DNA of 64,000 nt from a virus: positions 32,933 to 96,932 of the IMG/VR virus record IMGVR_UViG_3300032753_002463; one strand, given 5' to 3'. Position 1 is the first letter of the stretch; each line of letters starts with the position of its first letter. Below the pieces are notes generated by a model. It was not told the origin of the DNA and did not search any database. It was given only the letters and a program-made list of their open reading frames with translations. Of this stretch, positions 18,934-28,385 are shown piece by piece. A program made the translations under genes and the position numbers.

Positions 18934-19626
18934 TTAAGGATTCAAAGTATCACCAACATGTATCATACCAGTATAAGGATCTGTAGGTAAACAATTCCAT
19001 CCACCTTGAGCATTTGGTGTAACACTGCTACCGGTTGCTTTTATTTGTCCGGCCTCATTTATTGTAATAGAAGCTTGTGGATTAACTATATCAATTTCCC
19101 CAGTGGATTTCATGTTAATAGAAGATTTAGGGTTAACTAAATTAATTTCTCCCTTTGACGTAATATTTATTTTATCGTCATTAGTTATATTAATTGTAGA
19201 GCCTTTTGTTTCCAGCATTAGCCCTTTTTTTTGTGAATAAAAAATTTTAACAATTTCTATTCCATCATAAATTAGACTATGAAATCCTTCATATGAATCA
19301 TTAAGTTCCGCTTTTAAGCTTTGTCCGATTTCTTGTAGTCCCTTATATTCGGGGGAATAATAGTCTCCATTATTAAATACTACTCCTACAACTGAACCCA
19401 ATTGAGGTGTACTAAATCTACCACCCCCGCCATTATCCCCAAAAGAGGTATCTAGTGTTTGATATGCCCACGGGAGATCATCAACGGATAGATCGTCAAA
19501 TAAGCCAAAAACATTAATCTTACAACGGCCTTTCCTTTTTGGATCATCAATATCCATCACAACACCCAAAAAATGTTGGACATCCTCAATATCAATACCA
19601 ATCTCTTTACTTTTACTAGTTACCAT
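18934..19626 (-). CDS. Tail spike, gp5/gpV-like OB and beta-helix, no lysozyme
   Basis: Residues 15-110 look like the gp5/VgrG OB domain: HFLGVVMDIDDPKRKGRCKI, then FSTPQLGSVVGVVFNNGDYY. Residues 130-200 form a run of short repeated strands (STINITNDDKINITSKGEIN, SSINMKSTGEIDIVNP, ASITINEAGQIKATG), typical of the triple-stranded beta-helix spike. T4 gp5 has a lysozyme domain between the two parts; here there is no room for one at 230 residues. The C-terminus has MIHVGDTLNP. The protein would sit at the tip of the tail and pierce the outer membrane. It lies next to the 926-residue repeat gene and the gp27-like hub gene, as expected. Confidence 0.88.
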   Translation of the reverse strand: MVTSKSKEIGIDIEDVQHFLGVVMDIDDPKRKGRCKINVFGLFDDLSVDDLPWAYQTLDTSFGDNGGGGRFSTPQLGSVVGVVFNNGDYYSPEYKGLQEIGQSLKAELNDSYEGFHSLIYDGIEIVKIFYSQKKGLMLETKGSTINITNDDKINITSKGEINLVNPKSSINMKSTGEIDIVNPQASITINEAGQIKATGSSVTPNAQGGWNCLPTDPYTGMIHVGDTLNP

Positions 19627-19631
19627 ATTAA

Positions 19632-22412
19632 TTACTGATCTTTATTTATTATCGGATAATCCCTATTAGGCAAGCCAAGATCTTTTCCTGGGACTGTAGG
19701 ATAAGCATCCTTATTTGCTCCAAAATTAGGCTCTATTTGATTAGGAGTAGAAGATATCGGATACACTCGAGAATTTATACTAGGATATGTAGAAATATTT
19801 TTTGGATAAATTTTTTCAGATGGTATATTAGTAGTAGTGGAAATATTATTATAATCATTTTCAGTGATATTAGAATAAACCCTAGATGGTAATCCAAAAT
19901 CAGTACTATTATTAGAATAAACGTCCTCCTTAGGTACTATAGAATTAGTAATTCCCTGATCCTCGTATTCATTATCTGAGATATTAGGATAAACCCTTCC
20001 TGGTAATCCTAAATCAATTCCTGGATCTGTTTTATATAAATCTTCTATAGGGGGATAAACTTTTCCTATCGTATTGGTGTAATCATTCTCTTCAATATGA
20101 GGATATACTCTATCAGGAAGACCTAAATCAACCCCAGGATCTGTTTTATACAAATCTTCATTGGGTATATTATATACTCTTCCTGGTAAACCTAAATCAC
20201 TTCCTGGATCATTTGGATATTCGTCAGCAACAATGCTTGGATAAACCCTATCAGGAAGACCTAAATCTGTACCCTCTACTGTAGGATAAACATCTTCTGA
20301 AGGTGTAGGATAAACCCTACTAGGCACGCCAAGATCACTTCCTGGATCATTTGGATATTCATCATCAACTATATTAGGATAAACTCTCGAAGGTAAGCCA
20401 AGATCAACACCTTCAACAGTAGGATAGGTATCTTCTGAAGGTGCAGGATAAACCCTATCCGGCACACCTAAATCGGCTCCTGGAACTGTAATATAATCAT
20501 CTTCTGTAATATTTGGATAAACTCTAGAAGGTAGCCCTAGATCTGTACCCTCGACTGTAGGATAAACATCCTCTGAAGGCGCAGGATAAACCCTATCCGG
20601 CACACCAAGATCACTACCAGGGTCATTTGTATACTCGTCATCAACTATATTTGGATAAACCCTATCAGGAAGACCTAGATCAACTCCCTCGACAGTAGGA
20701 TAAACATCCTCTGAAGGTGCAGGATAAACCCTATCAGGTACACCAAGAGCTGTAGCCTCATTAGAATAGTCTATATCATTAATTGTTGGATAAACTCTAG
20801 ATGGTAATCCAAGGTCTGTTCCCGGGTTATTAGAATAAACATCCTCGCTAGGAGTACTATAAATCCTATTTGGTACACCAAGAGCTGCACCTTCATTAGA
20901 ATAATCAACATCACTAATACTAGGATAGACCCTAGATGGTAACCCTAATGATCCGGTAGAGGAAGGATTATTTGTTATGGATTGTATTGCACCTGATACA
21001 TTTCCTTGCCCAAGATTACTAATTCCTTGTGTTAGTGAGGATAAAAGACTACCCTGGTAAACATTACCTAATACTGCTTGTGATACGATAGGAGAATATT
21101 TTTGTATTACAGAAGATACTGAATTATTGATAAAATTATTTGCTAATTTAGCAAACAAATTACCATCATTATTTACGCTATAATCAGTAGCTAATGTAGA
21201 TCCAGCTAAATTCCAGCTGTCTGCTATTAGTATTGGAGAAAATTGGGATTGATTTTGTAATAAATCCGATAATATGTTATATTGTAACTTCTTTTCTATT
21301 ATTTTACCGACGTGAATTTTGAATCTATTATCGACAGGCTTTCTATTATCTGCATTACTTAATGTACTTGGTATATGAGCATACTCATCAAAATCAAATT
21401 CGCACTGATCTAATTGATACATGAATATGTATGGCTCCAATTTAGAAAGACTTCCATAAACACTATCCCTAGATTGCAACGGATCGCTAGCATTAGGTGG
21501 ACCTGCTGGTGTGTTTAATATGCCGGATGATTGAGCAATATTCCCAACAGTTGTAGTTAGATTACTAATAGCAGAATTACCAAATGGATTTAATACATCT
21601 GTTAAATTGCTAGTTAGATGCATATTTCTTAGCTCTGTAACAATTATCCACATTCGAAATTTTCTAAGGTTTTGTGGTATTACAGATTTAAGATTTATAG
21701 TGTCATAAGTAGCCTTTCTATATAAATCTGCCATAGCAGTTACTCTTAAATCAATTGAATCCAAACAATTGAATGTTAAAATTCCACTCCTGGATATTTT
21801 TTCTTTCACAGAATCACCCGCATATGATCTGGACTGTGGTATTTTTAATAAAGAATCTAATCCTTCTACTGATTGAATAAACCAGGGGCTTTTAGCATTA
21901 ATACCCTGCAATATGTTTCTAAAACCAATTAAAGCATCTGCTCTATTGGAGCTAGACTGAGCAGAAGATCCGCCGCCTGGTGCACTACCATTTTCTGCAC
22001 TGGACCTCCTTTGTGTTAGATATCCTTTAGCGCTATAGAAATAAAAATTCTGGGTAACATTAGGGACTAAATTATTTTGTTTATCAGTTCCACTAATACT
22101 TACCCTGATTTGCTTAGATAATGAAAAATAATCTACACCAGCACCAATATGTGGCATGTTTATCTGATCTGCAACACAAAGTAATGGACTTATAGGTAAA
22201 AATGTTTCTTGGTCTACAGAATTACCTGGATTTAAATCAAATAATAATCTGAATCCAAGATATGTAGGATCCTCTTTCTGACCAGATGTAGTAGTTTGAA
22301 GTCCTGTGAGAAAATTATTCCTATCTTTATCCACACCAGTATTCAATAGACTATTACCTGGATTACCAGAAGCGGGAAAATTTTGTTGTAGTCCGTTTAG
22401 AAAGTCTGCCAT
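19632..22412 (-). CDS. Hub-region structural protein with C-terminal 23-residue repeats
   Basis: Residues 1-485 form a globular tail protein. The conserved-looking core includes ILTFNCLDSIDLRVTAMADL, PQNLRKFRMWIIVTELRN and YIFMYQLDQCEFDFDEYAHI, which resembles tail-tube or tube-initiator proteins (inference). Residues about 486-926 consist of about 16 copies of a 23-residue unit based on D-L-G-(L/V)-P-x-R-V-Y-P followed by acidic, Pro-rich spacers, the L and V versions alternating so that pairs form a 46-residue higher unit. The repeat part is extended, Pro-rich and highly acidic. It lies between the gp5-like spike and the gp27-like hub. Its repeat has no match that I recognise. Confidence 0.75.
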   Translation of the reverse strand: MADFLNGLQQNFPASGNPGNSLLNTGVDKDRNNFLTGLQTTTSGQKEDPTYLGFRLLFDLNPGNSVDQETFLPISPLLCVADQINMPHIGAGVDYFSLSKQIRVSISGTDKQNNLVPNVTQNFYFYSAKGYLTQRRSSAENGSAPGGGSSAQSSSNRADALIGFRNILQGINAKSPWFIQSVEGLDSLLKIPQSRSYAGDSVKEKISRSGILTFNCLDSIDLRVTAMADLYRKATYDTINLKSVIPQNLRKFRMWIIVTELRNMHLTSNLTDVLNPFGNSAISNLTTTVGNIAQSSGILNTPAGPPNASDPLQSRDSVYGSLSKLEPYIFMYQLDQCEFDFDEYAHIPSTLSNADNRKPVDNRFKIHVGKIIEKKLQYNILSDLLQNQSQFSPILIADSWNLAGSTLATDYSVNNDGNLFAKLANNFINNSVSSVIQKYSPIVSQAVLGNVYQGSLLSSLTQGISNLGQGNVSGAIQSITNNPSSTGSLGLPSRVYPSISDVDYSNEGAALGVPNRIYSTPSEDVYSNNPGTDLGLPSRVYPTINDIDYSNEATALGVPDRVYPAPSEDVYPTVEGVDLGLPDRVYPNIVDDEYTNDPGSDLGVPDRVYPAPSEDVYPTVEGTDLGLPSRVYPNITEDDYITVPGADLGVPDRVYPAPSEDTYPTVEGVDLGLPSRVYPNIVDDEYPNDPGSDLGVPSRVYPTPSEDVYPTVEGTDLGLPDRVYPSIVADEYPNDPGSDLGLPGRVYNIPNEDLYKTDPGVDLGLPDRVYPHIEENDYTNTIGKVYPPIEDLYKTDPGIDLGLPGRVYPNISDNEYEDQGITNSIVPKEDVYSNNSTDFGLPSRVYSNITENDYNNISTTTNIPSEKIYPKNISTYPSINSRVYPISSTPNQIEPNFGANKDAYPTVPGKDLGLPNRDYPIINKDQ
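19645..20955 (-). repeat. Coding tandem repeat, about 16 copies of ~69 bp
   Basis: The DNA encoding residues 486-926 repeats with a period near 69 bases. Conserved words on the plus strand are variants of GGATAAACCCTA and GGTAAGCC. Copies in the centre (about 20200-20750) are most alike, and the outer copies diverge, as expected from growth by unequal exchange. It is wholly inside one reading frame. Confidence 0.85.
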
Positions 22413-22413
22413 T

Positions 22414-23925
22414 TTAGCTTGTTACTGGTTCAGGTACAGAAGCAACGCCGTCGTTAATGGTCCATTGTCTTTTCCCTAGCCTTAATATTGTTTTTAGTTC
22501 TCCTCCCCTAAATTCGATTGAAGTTCCTAGTATTATATATTTACCACTTAAGAATACATTTAAAACTGTTTCACCTGCATAGGATTTTTTGTCCTGCTCT
22601 ACCGGACCAATTTGCCCGGCTACATCCTTAGGTGAGGTATGTACTATTCTCACTGGAACATATTGGCCCCTATAAATCCATGGTACATAGGATCCTAATT
22701 CAATATCTATGAAAATTTTATAATTCTCCAGCTTATTTATTAGATTTTGTACTGGTGCCTGATGTATGTTTTTATGTGTATTGTCAAAATATCTAACACC
22801 CGCCCATTCCTTCTTGTATTCATCCAGATAAACACTTTCGTTTGGTCTTCCTCTTAATATGATGTCATTATTTCCTAGTGTTTTAGGTGTTACTGATTCA
22901 ATTGGATATTTAACATATTTTTCTCCTGGTGTTGGAACATCTAAATTTGCACTATAGAACTCAAGAAAAGTTTTATATCCATATTTATTAACAACATAGC
23001 CTGCACTATTAGAAACAGTATAGGATTTTATAAAAAATGGATATGTACCCCATTGTGGATCATTGGTTAAAAGTAACGGAAATTGTGCGTCACTAGTTTT
23101 TTGATTTGAATCTAATCCTCCTACTAAACCGTAGCTTGGTCCAATATTTGCTAAAATTGTATCACCTTCTGGGTCTGTTGAATCTTCCCCGAATAATTGT
23201 TTGTTAATATTAACAAATGTCAGATTATAATATGGATCAATCCACCAATCAAATGCATCCTCCTCTGATTTCCAAGATTTGGAAACTACAGAGTCTATAA
23301 ATTCTAAATTCGGTAAATTCGGATTAATCCATGTCATCTTGTCAGCTGTATTAGACTCATTGGAAGAAAATCCCAAATTAAGGTCCTTAGCAACTTTTCT
23401 TAATGTTTCCCACGATGTCATTCCACTATAGGCTTGGCAATTATGTTGGAATATTCTTGGTATCCTTAATTGAGCTTTAACGATAAAAGTATAATAGACA
23501 GAGGATCCTTTGTAATTTTCTGGCATACCATCAATTGCCTCTGGTCCTGGACCTGTTACCTCTACTATAGTATAGTCATGTCTTATTGGTTTATATGCTT
23601 CTGAATGGGATTTTAAATAAAGACATAAGAGATCTCCATCTTTTGGATATCCAGTAAATAAAAATTGGGTTTCATAAATTTTAAATACCACTAACAATTC
23701 GGGTAAAACAGAATTCATATCTATTTTAAGATATTCAATTGCTCTAACGGTAAATGAATTAATATTGATGAATGGCATCAATGCTCCAATAGTCATTTCT
23801 TGCCTATCACTAGAAGCAGCTACCTTTTGCTTATCGTCTGCTTTATAAACATCAATAATACTCAATTCATCCAAAACTATAGTAGGTGGATCATATTGTA
23901 GTATTGCTTTTTTTTCGTTAATCAT
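22414..23925 (-). CDS. Baseplate hub protein, gp27/gpD-like
   Basis: This 503-residue protein has the layout of tail hub proteins: an N-terminal beta-barrel (IGALMPFININSFTVRAIEY, PELLVVFKIYETQFLFTGYP), a central segment with SWETLRKVAKDLNLGFSSN, which is the common 'sub-domain that loads on a late-control-D barrel', then SWKSEEDAFDWWIDPYYNLTF, and a C-terminal barrel ending FRGGELKTILRLGKRQW. Gp27-like proteins form the trimeric ring that adapts the spike to the tube. It lies directly upstream of the 926-residue gene (2-base gap) and overlaps the stop of the gp53-like gene. Fold assignment is by pattern and position. Confidence 0.75.
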   Translation of the reverse strand: MINEKKAILQYDPPTIVLDELSIIDVYKADDKQKVAASSDRQEMTIGALMPFININSFTVRAIEYLKIDMNSVLPELLVVFKIYETQFLFTGYPKDGDLLCLYLKSHSEAYKPIRHDYTIVEVTGPGPEAIDGMPENYKGSSVYYTFIVKAQLRIPRIFQHNCQAYSGMTSWETLRKVAKDLNLGFSSNESNTADKMTWINPNLPNLEFIDSVVSKSWKSEEDAFDWWIDPYYNLTFVNINKQLFGEDSTDPEGDTILANIGPSYGLVGGLDSNQKTSDAQFPLLLTNDPQWGTYPFFIKSYTVSNSAGYVVNKYGYKTFLEFYSANLDVPTPGEKYVKYPIESVTPKTLGNNDIILRGRPNESVYLDEYKKEWAGVRYFDNTHKNIHQAPVQNLINKLENYKIFIDIELGSYVPWIYRGQYVPVRIVHTSPKDVAGQIGPVEQDKKSYAGETVLNVFLSGKYIILGTSIEFRGGELKTILRLGKRQWTINDGVASVPEPVTS

Positions 23926-24536
23926 TATGAACTAAATAAATTTTTCTTAGCAATTATTGCTTTAGTATTTGCAAGTGCAGTATTATTACTATTAGCTGTT
24001 CTAGAGATACCAATACTAGCACCAAAAATTAATTTTCCATTAACAACTTGGAATTGCTGATCACTAGGACCAGCAATATTTGGTGGTAAAGGTGTTGGAT
24101 TAGCAGAGGAAACATTAGTTGCATTCAAGTATGTTTGTCTTTCTGTTGATACCTGTGATATTCTACTAACTAATTGTTGTCTAAAACTAATTCTATCTTG
24201 TGTAGCTGCTGTTGTACCTCCAGCCGCTGGTGCTGCGGCAAGTAATGAGGTCATACTATTAGTAGAAGGAATTAGTAAAATATCTCCTGCATTTAATGAA
24301 AATGGATTAGATATAGAATTTAATTTCAGCAGAAGTCCCATATTATCCTGATTACCAGTATATAATTTACTAAATAAATCCGGCCTCATCTGAAATTCTG
24401 TTGGGCATACAGCTATATTAGAAAAAGAAACAGTACCTTGTGTTGGAGAACTAATAGAAGATGATGTAAGATCCACTATTTGTTGTCCATTTACTGTATT
24501 AATTGGTTTAACTGATAATACATCTATTGATAGCAT
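23925..24536 (-). CDS. LysM-containing baseplate protein, gp53-like
   Basis: This 203-residue protein has a Ser/Thr-rich N-terminus, then a LysM-like segment at about 50-90 (FQMRPDLFSKLYTGNQDNMG, then FSLNAGDILLIPS), the pattern of LysM modules found in T4 gp53 and other tail assembly proteins. Behind this is a Gly/Ala linker and a polar helical region (DRISFRQQLVSRISQVSTER). In T4, gp53 joins wedges to the hub. The stop and start with the hub gene share one base. Confidence in the LysM part is good, in the gp53 role moderate. Confidence 0.7.
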   Translation of the reverse strand: MLSIDVLSVKPINTVNGQQIVDLTSSSISSPTQGTVSFSNIAVCPTEFQMRPDLFSKLYTGNQDNMGLLLKLNSISNPFSLNAGDILLIPSTNSMTSLLAAAPAAGGTTAATQDRISFRQQLVSRISQVSTERQTYLNATNVSSANPTPLPPNIAGPSDQQFQVVNGKLIFGASIGISRTANSNNTALANTKAIIAKKNLFSS

Positions 24537-24549
24537 TCTTTATATTTTA

Positions 24550-26385
24550 TTATTCTCCAGTAGAAGCAAAATTGGAAACAACATTTTTTGTGTTATTAAG
24601 ATTTTGAGCGTCCGGATTTTTACCTGTTGGTGTAATATAACCTTGTGTAGAGCTTGTTTCTGGGAATTGACCAAGATACATTCTACCATTACCCCTATTA
24701 AACATACTTTCATATTCTCCCCTATGCCTTGTTCTAGCATGTCTTAATTCATAAACAGCGGTCATTCCTGTTGGAAAATCATCTGGTCCTAATTGACTAT
24801 CAAAGGTTATTTTAACTTGGTGACAAATTAAATTACCGATCATTGCTATTGGATTAAGGGGATTACCAACTACTAAATGCCAGTCACCTGTTGGATATCC
24901 ACTTAACATTAAAGGCTCATAAAAAATATTATTTAACATATTCTCTGTTAAAAGAAGTGTTAATGATTTATATAATCTGCCTTTTTCGTCTATTTTACCA
25001 GTTTGCTTAAATTGATCAAATTCCTGCCTTAAATCCAATAATTGTTTTTGATAATCCTTTGTTTTAGCCGCTACTGCTTCAGAGTGGCTTTTTTGGATTA
25101 AATCTGCAATCCATCTAACGGGATCCGTAATATATTGCTTATATCCTTTAGGCCCACCAGGAAATGAAAACCCCATTGTATTCGGATTTTCAAGGATCTG
25201 TGGAGTTAAAAATTTGCCATAATCTGTACCTAATGCTAATAGATTTGTTAATAGATCCATAAATAGCATTCTACTATTAATATCAGATACTGAAGTAAGA
25301 TCATATTTGAAGGTAACATTAAAAGAACTAGCTTTACCTGTTACACCTACCCCTCTAACATACATTTCATTAACAGTATTAATATCAACAAAGATTCTTT
25401 GACTTAGTGGATTAGACCCTTCCCTTAGATTATTATATAGATTCCTAGCATAAACCTTTTCGATATTATTAGGATCTAAAATTGCTCCACCAACAGTATT
25501 TGTTCCCTGTATGGCAGAATTTATATCAGAATTGAAGAGAGCTTTAAAAACACTACCAAATCCATTATAAAAACCAGGATCATTTTTAGTATAATTAGCA
25601 AAATCCTTTTGTCTTTTTGGTGTCCAGGTTAATCCACTTTCTATACCTATTATATCATTTAAATTATTACCAGTACCTTCACCAAAATAGCTAATAGCTT
25701 GACATATCGGAACATTAATCTGATTTTTTGCTAAATCACTTTTCGTAAAGCCGCTGAAATCTTGAGATATAACCTGACCATTTTGTGACGAAGGGTATTG
25801 TGCAGAAAGAGGAACCTTTAGATTATCGAACACAGGGGTAGGAAATCTTCTAAGTGTAATCATCCTATTATTAGGAATATTACCATATTCTTTACAGAAG
25901 ATGAAGTCCTTTGGATTATAAGGTTGACCAATAAAGGGACTGTTTGGATCTAAGTAGGATCCATTAATAGTAGTAGCATTAATAATATTAAAAGCTGTAG
26001 GATTCCTACTATTATCAGGGCTTACAATCTGACTATTAGAATACTTCTCTGAACCTTTGTACGAAAATTGTGTAGATGGTCCACTAGTAGTCAGATCTGG
26101 ATTATTAGTGGGATATGATGTCCCTAAAAGATAATAATTAAACAATCCACTAGGAGCACCTAGTTCACCTTCTGTAAATTCATAGAATAAACTTTTTGGT
26201 AAATTAAGATTTCCCCCCTCTGCAGGAAATCCACCATTAGGGCTATCGCCAGGAAATTGTGTAATGTATTTTCCTGCCTGTGTAGAAAGATCAAGATTAG
26301 GAGCACCTCCCCAAAGAGCTACTTGTGTTGGTTGACTATTACTGGATGATGTAGGAACATCTGCACTAATTGCGCTAAGATACAT
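24550..26385 (-). CDS. Tail/hub structural protein
   Basis: The first 200 residues of this 611-residue protein are Asn-, Pro- and Ser-rich. A conserved-looking C-terminal domain follows at about 490-590: GYPTGDWHLVVGNPLNPIAM, then IGNLICHQVKITFDSQLGPD and MTAVYELRHARTRHRGEYES. A basic coiled segment (KTKDYQKQLLDLRQEFDQFK) lies before it. It heads the hub operon, preceded by an AT box at 26401-26410 and a small dyad. The C-terminal domain resembles the beta-barrel of tube-like proteins, which would make it a hub or tube partner; I do not know a T4 equivalent. Confidence 0.6.
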   Translation of the reverse strand: MYLSAISADVPTSSSNSQPTQVALWGGAPNLDLSTQAGKYITQFPGDSPNGGFPAEGGNLNLPKSLFYEFTEGELGAPSGLFNYYLLGTSYPTNNPDLTTSGPSTQFSYKGSEKYSNSQIVSPDNSRNPTAFNIINATTINGSYLDPNSPFIGQPYNPKDFIFCKEYGNIPNNRMITLRRFPTPVFDNLKVPLSAQYPSSQNGQVISQDFSGFTKSDLAKNQINVPICQAISYFGEGTGNNLNDIIGIESGLTWTPKRQKDFANYTKNDPGFYNGFGSVFKALFNSDINSAIQGTNTVGGAILDPNNIEKVYARNLYNNLREGSNPLSQRIFVDINTVNEMYVRGVGVTGKASSFNVTFKYDLTSVSDINSRMLFMDLLTNLLALGTDYGKFLTPQILENPNTMGFSFPGGPKGYKQYITDPVRWIADLIQKSHSEAVAAKTKDYQKQLLDLRQEFDQFKQTGKIDEKGRLYKSLTLLLTENMLNNIFYEPLMLSGYPTGDWHLVVGNPLNPIAMIGNLICHQVKITFDSQLGPDDFPTGMTAVYELRHARTRHRGEYESMFNRGNGRMYLGQFPETSSTQGYITPTGKNPDAQNLNNTKNVVSNFASTGE

Positions 26386-26400
26386 TTTGTTTGATATTTC

Positions 26401-26410
26401 TTATATATAT
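26401..26410 (-). promoter_or_regulatory. Promoter-like AT box before hub operon
   Basis: ATATATATAA on the minus strand, 16 bases before the ATG at 26385, next to a TTTAGTC/GACTAAA dyad (26411-26433). Variant of the recurrent box; inferred promoter. Confidence 0.35.
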
Positions 26411-26433
26411 TTTAGTCTCTAAAAAGGACTAAA

Positions 26434-26790
26434 TTATATCTTAAAAGCTTCTACCACAACATTTTTAATCTTGTTTTCCGAGATTAGCTCCTTTAATGCT
26501 TTAATTTTATCTTTTGAAGGATTAGTAAAATGCAAATATACTACATCATACCTAGAGGTTAGAAAGGATTCAATTTTTTTTACCATCATTTGATTTAATA
26601 TCCAATATTGGGTATTATTCAGTTCAGATGTGTTTTCAAAATTTTCCTGCACTAATTTATTCATATCAAGAAAGTAAGATTTTTCTTCTTCTATTTTGAC
26701 TTTCTTAATTTCCTTATACGTTAGGTTAGTAAGGTGTATTTTCAACTCTACAGTAGTTTTATTCACTATCATTATTATCAGGTTTAACAA
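26434..26790 (-). CDS. Small acidic/basic helical protein, unknown
   Basis: The listed 118-residue product begins MLNLIIMIVNKTTVELK. The start at Met7 (26772) avoids most of the overlap with the upstream gene and removes an odd hydrophobic leader; which is used cannot be decided because neither has a ribosome binding site. The C-terminal part (PSKDKIKALKELISENKIKN) has a compact alpha/beta pattern like a small Rossmann-type or ferredoxin-like fold. The gene ends just before the hub operon's promoter. Its function is unknown. Confidence 0.55.
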   Translation of the reverse strand: MLNLIIMIVNKTTVELKIHLTNLTYKEIKKVKIEEEKSYFLDMNKLVQENFENTSELNNTQYWILNQMMVKKIESFLTSRYDVVYLHFTNPSKDKIKALKELISENKIKNVVVEAFKI

Positions 26791-27007
26791 TATCAGACCA
26801 TTCTAGATCAGTAGATTGCGGTTTGTTTTCCTTCTTGTCTGCTTTTAATTGCTTGTTATGGTTTTCTTGGAGATGTGCTTGATGAATAGCTTGTCCTGCT
26901 CTAATAGTCCTTTCTAATTGTTCAGACCATTGCTTAAAAGTAGGATCCTTTTTAACTAATCCAAATTTCCGGGCCATTTCTCTCCTTTGTCTTCTTGATG
27001 GTAACAT
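26759..27007 (-). CDS. Small basic protein, unknown
   Basis: This 82-residue protein starts MLPSRRQRREMARKFGLVKK and is strongly basic in its first third, then Gln/Asn/Lys-rich and finally acidic (WSDIVKPDNNDSE). The basic N-terminus resembles tails that contact nucleic acid. It overlaps the next gene and lies two bases after the Nudix-like gene, so it belongs to the same transcript. No family is recognised. Confidence 0.55.
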   Translation of the reverse strand: MLPSRRQRREMARKFGLVKKDPTFKQWSEQLERTIRAGQAIHQAHLQENHNKQLKADKKENKPQSTDLEWSDIVKPDNNDSE

Positions 27008-27009
27008 AA

Positions 27010-27513
27010 TTATTTAGTTGAATTATTGTTTAAAAGTTTAAATTGAAAAGTCTTCAGAAAGAGACTGTGTATAATTGCATTATCACAGTCTAAGGCTTGC
27101 GATACTTTGACCAAACTGAAGTCCTCAATATTATCATTGTTTTCATTTTCTTCAGCAATTAAGCCGGTGATATTAACACTAAACGAAGGCATGCCAGAGG
27201 AGTCATAATTTGAGGATTCAATTAATCCAAGAAATTCCCATTTATCAGTTTCTTCCATACGAAATCCTGTTATCTCATTCAATCCTCTTTTAGCTGTTGA
27301 AAATATATCAGAGTCCTCGTCTGCAATATTAATCATTATTGGAATAAATGGTTCATTATCACCAATAACACCAAGTTTATCAGGATATCCATTCTCAGAA
27401 ACAGTATATGGTAAAATAAGAACATATTGCATAATATGTTCTAAATTATAAGTTACTCCATCAGAAGTAAGCTTAATCTGCTTGTCCTGGTATAGTGTTT
27501 TGAGTTCTAACAT
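27010..27513 (-). CDS. Possible degenerate Nudix-fold protein
   Basis: This 167-residue protein has a segment STAKRGLNEITGFRMEETDK at about 95-114 that resembles the second half of a Nudix box (A..REL.EETG), followed by a WEFLGLIES strand as in Nudix enzymes. The metal-binding Glu pair is not intact (RGLNEITG instead of REL.EE.G), so it is probably not a normal hydrolase. The start lies 41 bases inside the upstream gene. If it is a Nudix fold, the role may be binding. It could equally be an unrelated small alpha/beta protein. Confidence 0.4.
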   Translation of the reverse strand: MLELKTLYQDKQIKLTSDGVTYNLEHIMQYVLILPYTVSENGYPDKLGVIGDNEPFIPIMINIADEDSDIFSTAKRGLNEITGFRMEETDKWEFLGLIESSNYDSSGMPSFSVNITGLIAEENENNDNIEDFSLVKVSQALDCDNAIIHSLFLKTFQFKLLNNNSTK

Positions 27514-28090
27514 TTTTTACTGGAGTTATTTTTGCTAAATATATATCCTTTATAGCTTTTTTTAAAGCATCCCTAACTACCTCGATATCAAGATCCTTTG
27601 TTACATAATCAATTATCTCGTCTTCTGCATTTTCAAAGCTAGATATTATTACATCCCATAAAGCTTTCTTAGGAAGATTTATTGTTAAATTAAGGTCAAC
27701 ATCTACCCAATTTTCTTTTTGTTTCTTTAAAAGAGATGCAATAGCAGATTCTTCTTTTACTATCGTGTGCAATTCACTCCTCCCAGCACGTTTTGATGTA
27801 TTAGGTGCTTGTTTTGCAGGTTCAACTTTATCGAATGCGGTTTCATAAAAACCTTTTTCTACTTTTACCATATATTCATCCAATAGTGCTAATGATATAC
27901 GGCTTCCATCAGTAAAAACAAGATACTGTTGTCCATTAACTTCTATAACCTCTTTATAATGGTGTACATATCCAACACTATCGCCCTTGATCCATTGGTA
28001 TGAATAATTATCTAAATCGCTATGTGGATCCATATTACTATCTTTATTTGTGTTTCCCATGCCTAACATTTTTTTTATCAGATTTATCAT
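27473..28090 (-). CDS. Unknown protein with SH3-like strand pattern
   Basis: This 205-residue protein has a short Met- and Asn-rich leader, then a beta-rich segment (YQWIKGDSVGYVHHYKEVIE, then YLVFTDGSRISLALLDEYMV) that looks like a small barrel. After a polar linker comes a helical C-terminus (ALWDVIISSFENAEDEIIDY, VRDALKKAIKDIYLAKI). It overlaps the Nudix-like gene by 41 bases and follows an 85-residue gene by two bases. I do not recognise it. Confidence 0.55.
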   Translation of the reverse strand: MINLIKKMLGMGNTNKDSNMDPHSDLDNYSYQWIKGDSVGYVHHYKEVIEVNGQQYLVFTDGSRISLALLDEYMVKVEKGFYETAFDKVEPAKQAPNTSKRAGRSELHTIVKEESAIASLLKKQKENWVDVDLNLTINLPKKALWDVIISSFENAEDEIIDYVTKDLDIEVVRDALKKAIKDIYLAKITPVKNVRTQNTIPGQAD

Positions 28091-28092
28091 GG

Positions 28093-28350
28093 CTAATCCT
28101 CCTCTATTTTACAGATATAACCCTGCCCAATTAAATTTTTAACCCAATCTAAATAATCTTTACCTACTATCCATCTTTTATCGGGCTTCTTCTTATTGAC
28201 AATTTTCTCTGCTATTGCCAAATTGTCAAGAACTTTATCCGGATGCCTATAAATTTTCCATATTGTTCTTTTACCAGGACATGCTAAGTACAGATGTTTA
28301 CCATATTCAGGAAGTTCAGGAAATTCTAATTCTATAGTCACATCTGGCAT
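28093..28350 (-). CDS. Small conserved-looking protein, unknown
   Basis: This 85-residue protein has an acidic strand at the start (VTIELEFPELPEYGKHLYLA) and a basic middle (ACPGKRTIWKIYRH) with a final helix (DYLDWVKNLIGQGYICKIEE). It is preceded by GATATAAGTAAATATA (28351-28366, minus strand), close to the promoter-like word before 44551, so it may be first in the transcript covering 26434-28350. No recognised domain. Confidence 0.55.
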   Translation of the reverse strand: MPDVTIELEFPELPEYGKHLYLACPGKRTIWKIYRHPDKVLDNLAIAEKIVNKKKPDKRWIVGKDYLDWVKNLIGQGYICKIEED

Positions 28351-28385
28351 TATATTTACTTATATCATGATTGATCAATAAGATT

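Noticed and set aside
19645-20955. Regular ~69-bp spaced repeats that could look like a CRISPR array
   Set aside because: The repeats are in frame within one 926-residue protein, spacers are themselves repeated, and no cas genes are nearby.
26411-26433. TTTAGTC/GACTAAA hairpin between 26385 and 26434
   Set aside because: Seven-base AT-rich stem without a T run on either strand; not enough for a terminator call.
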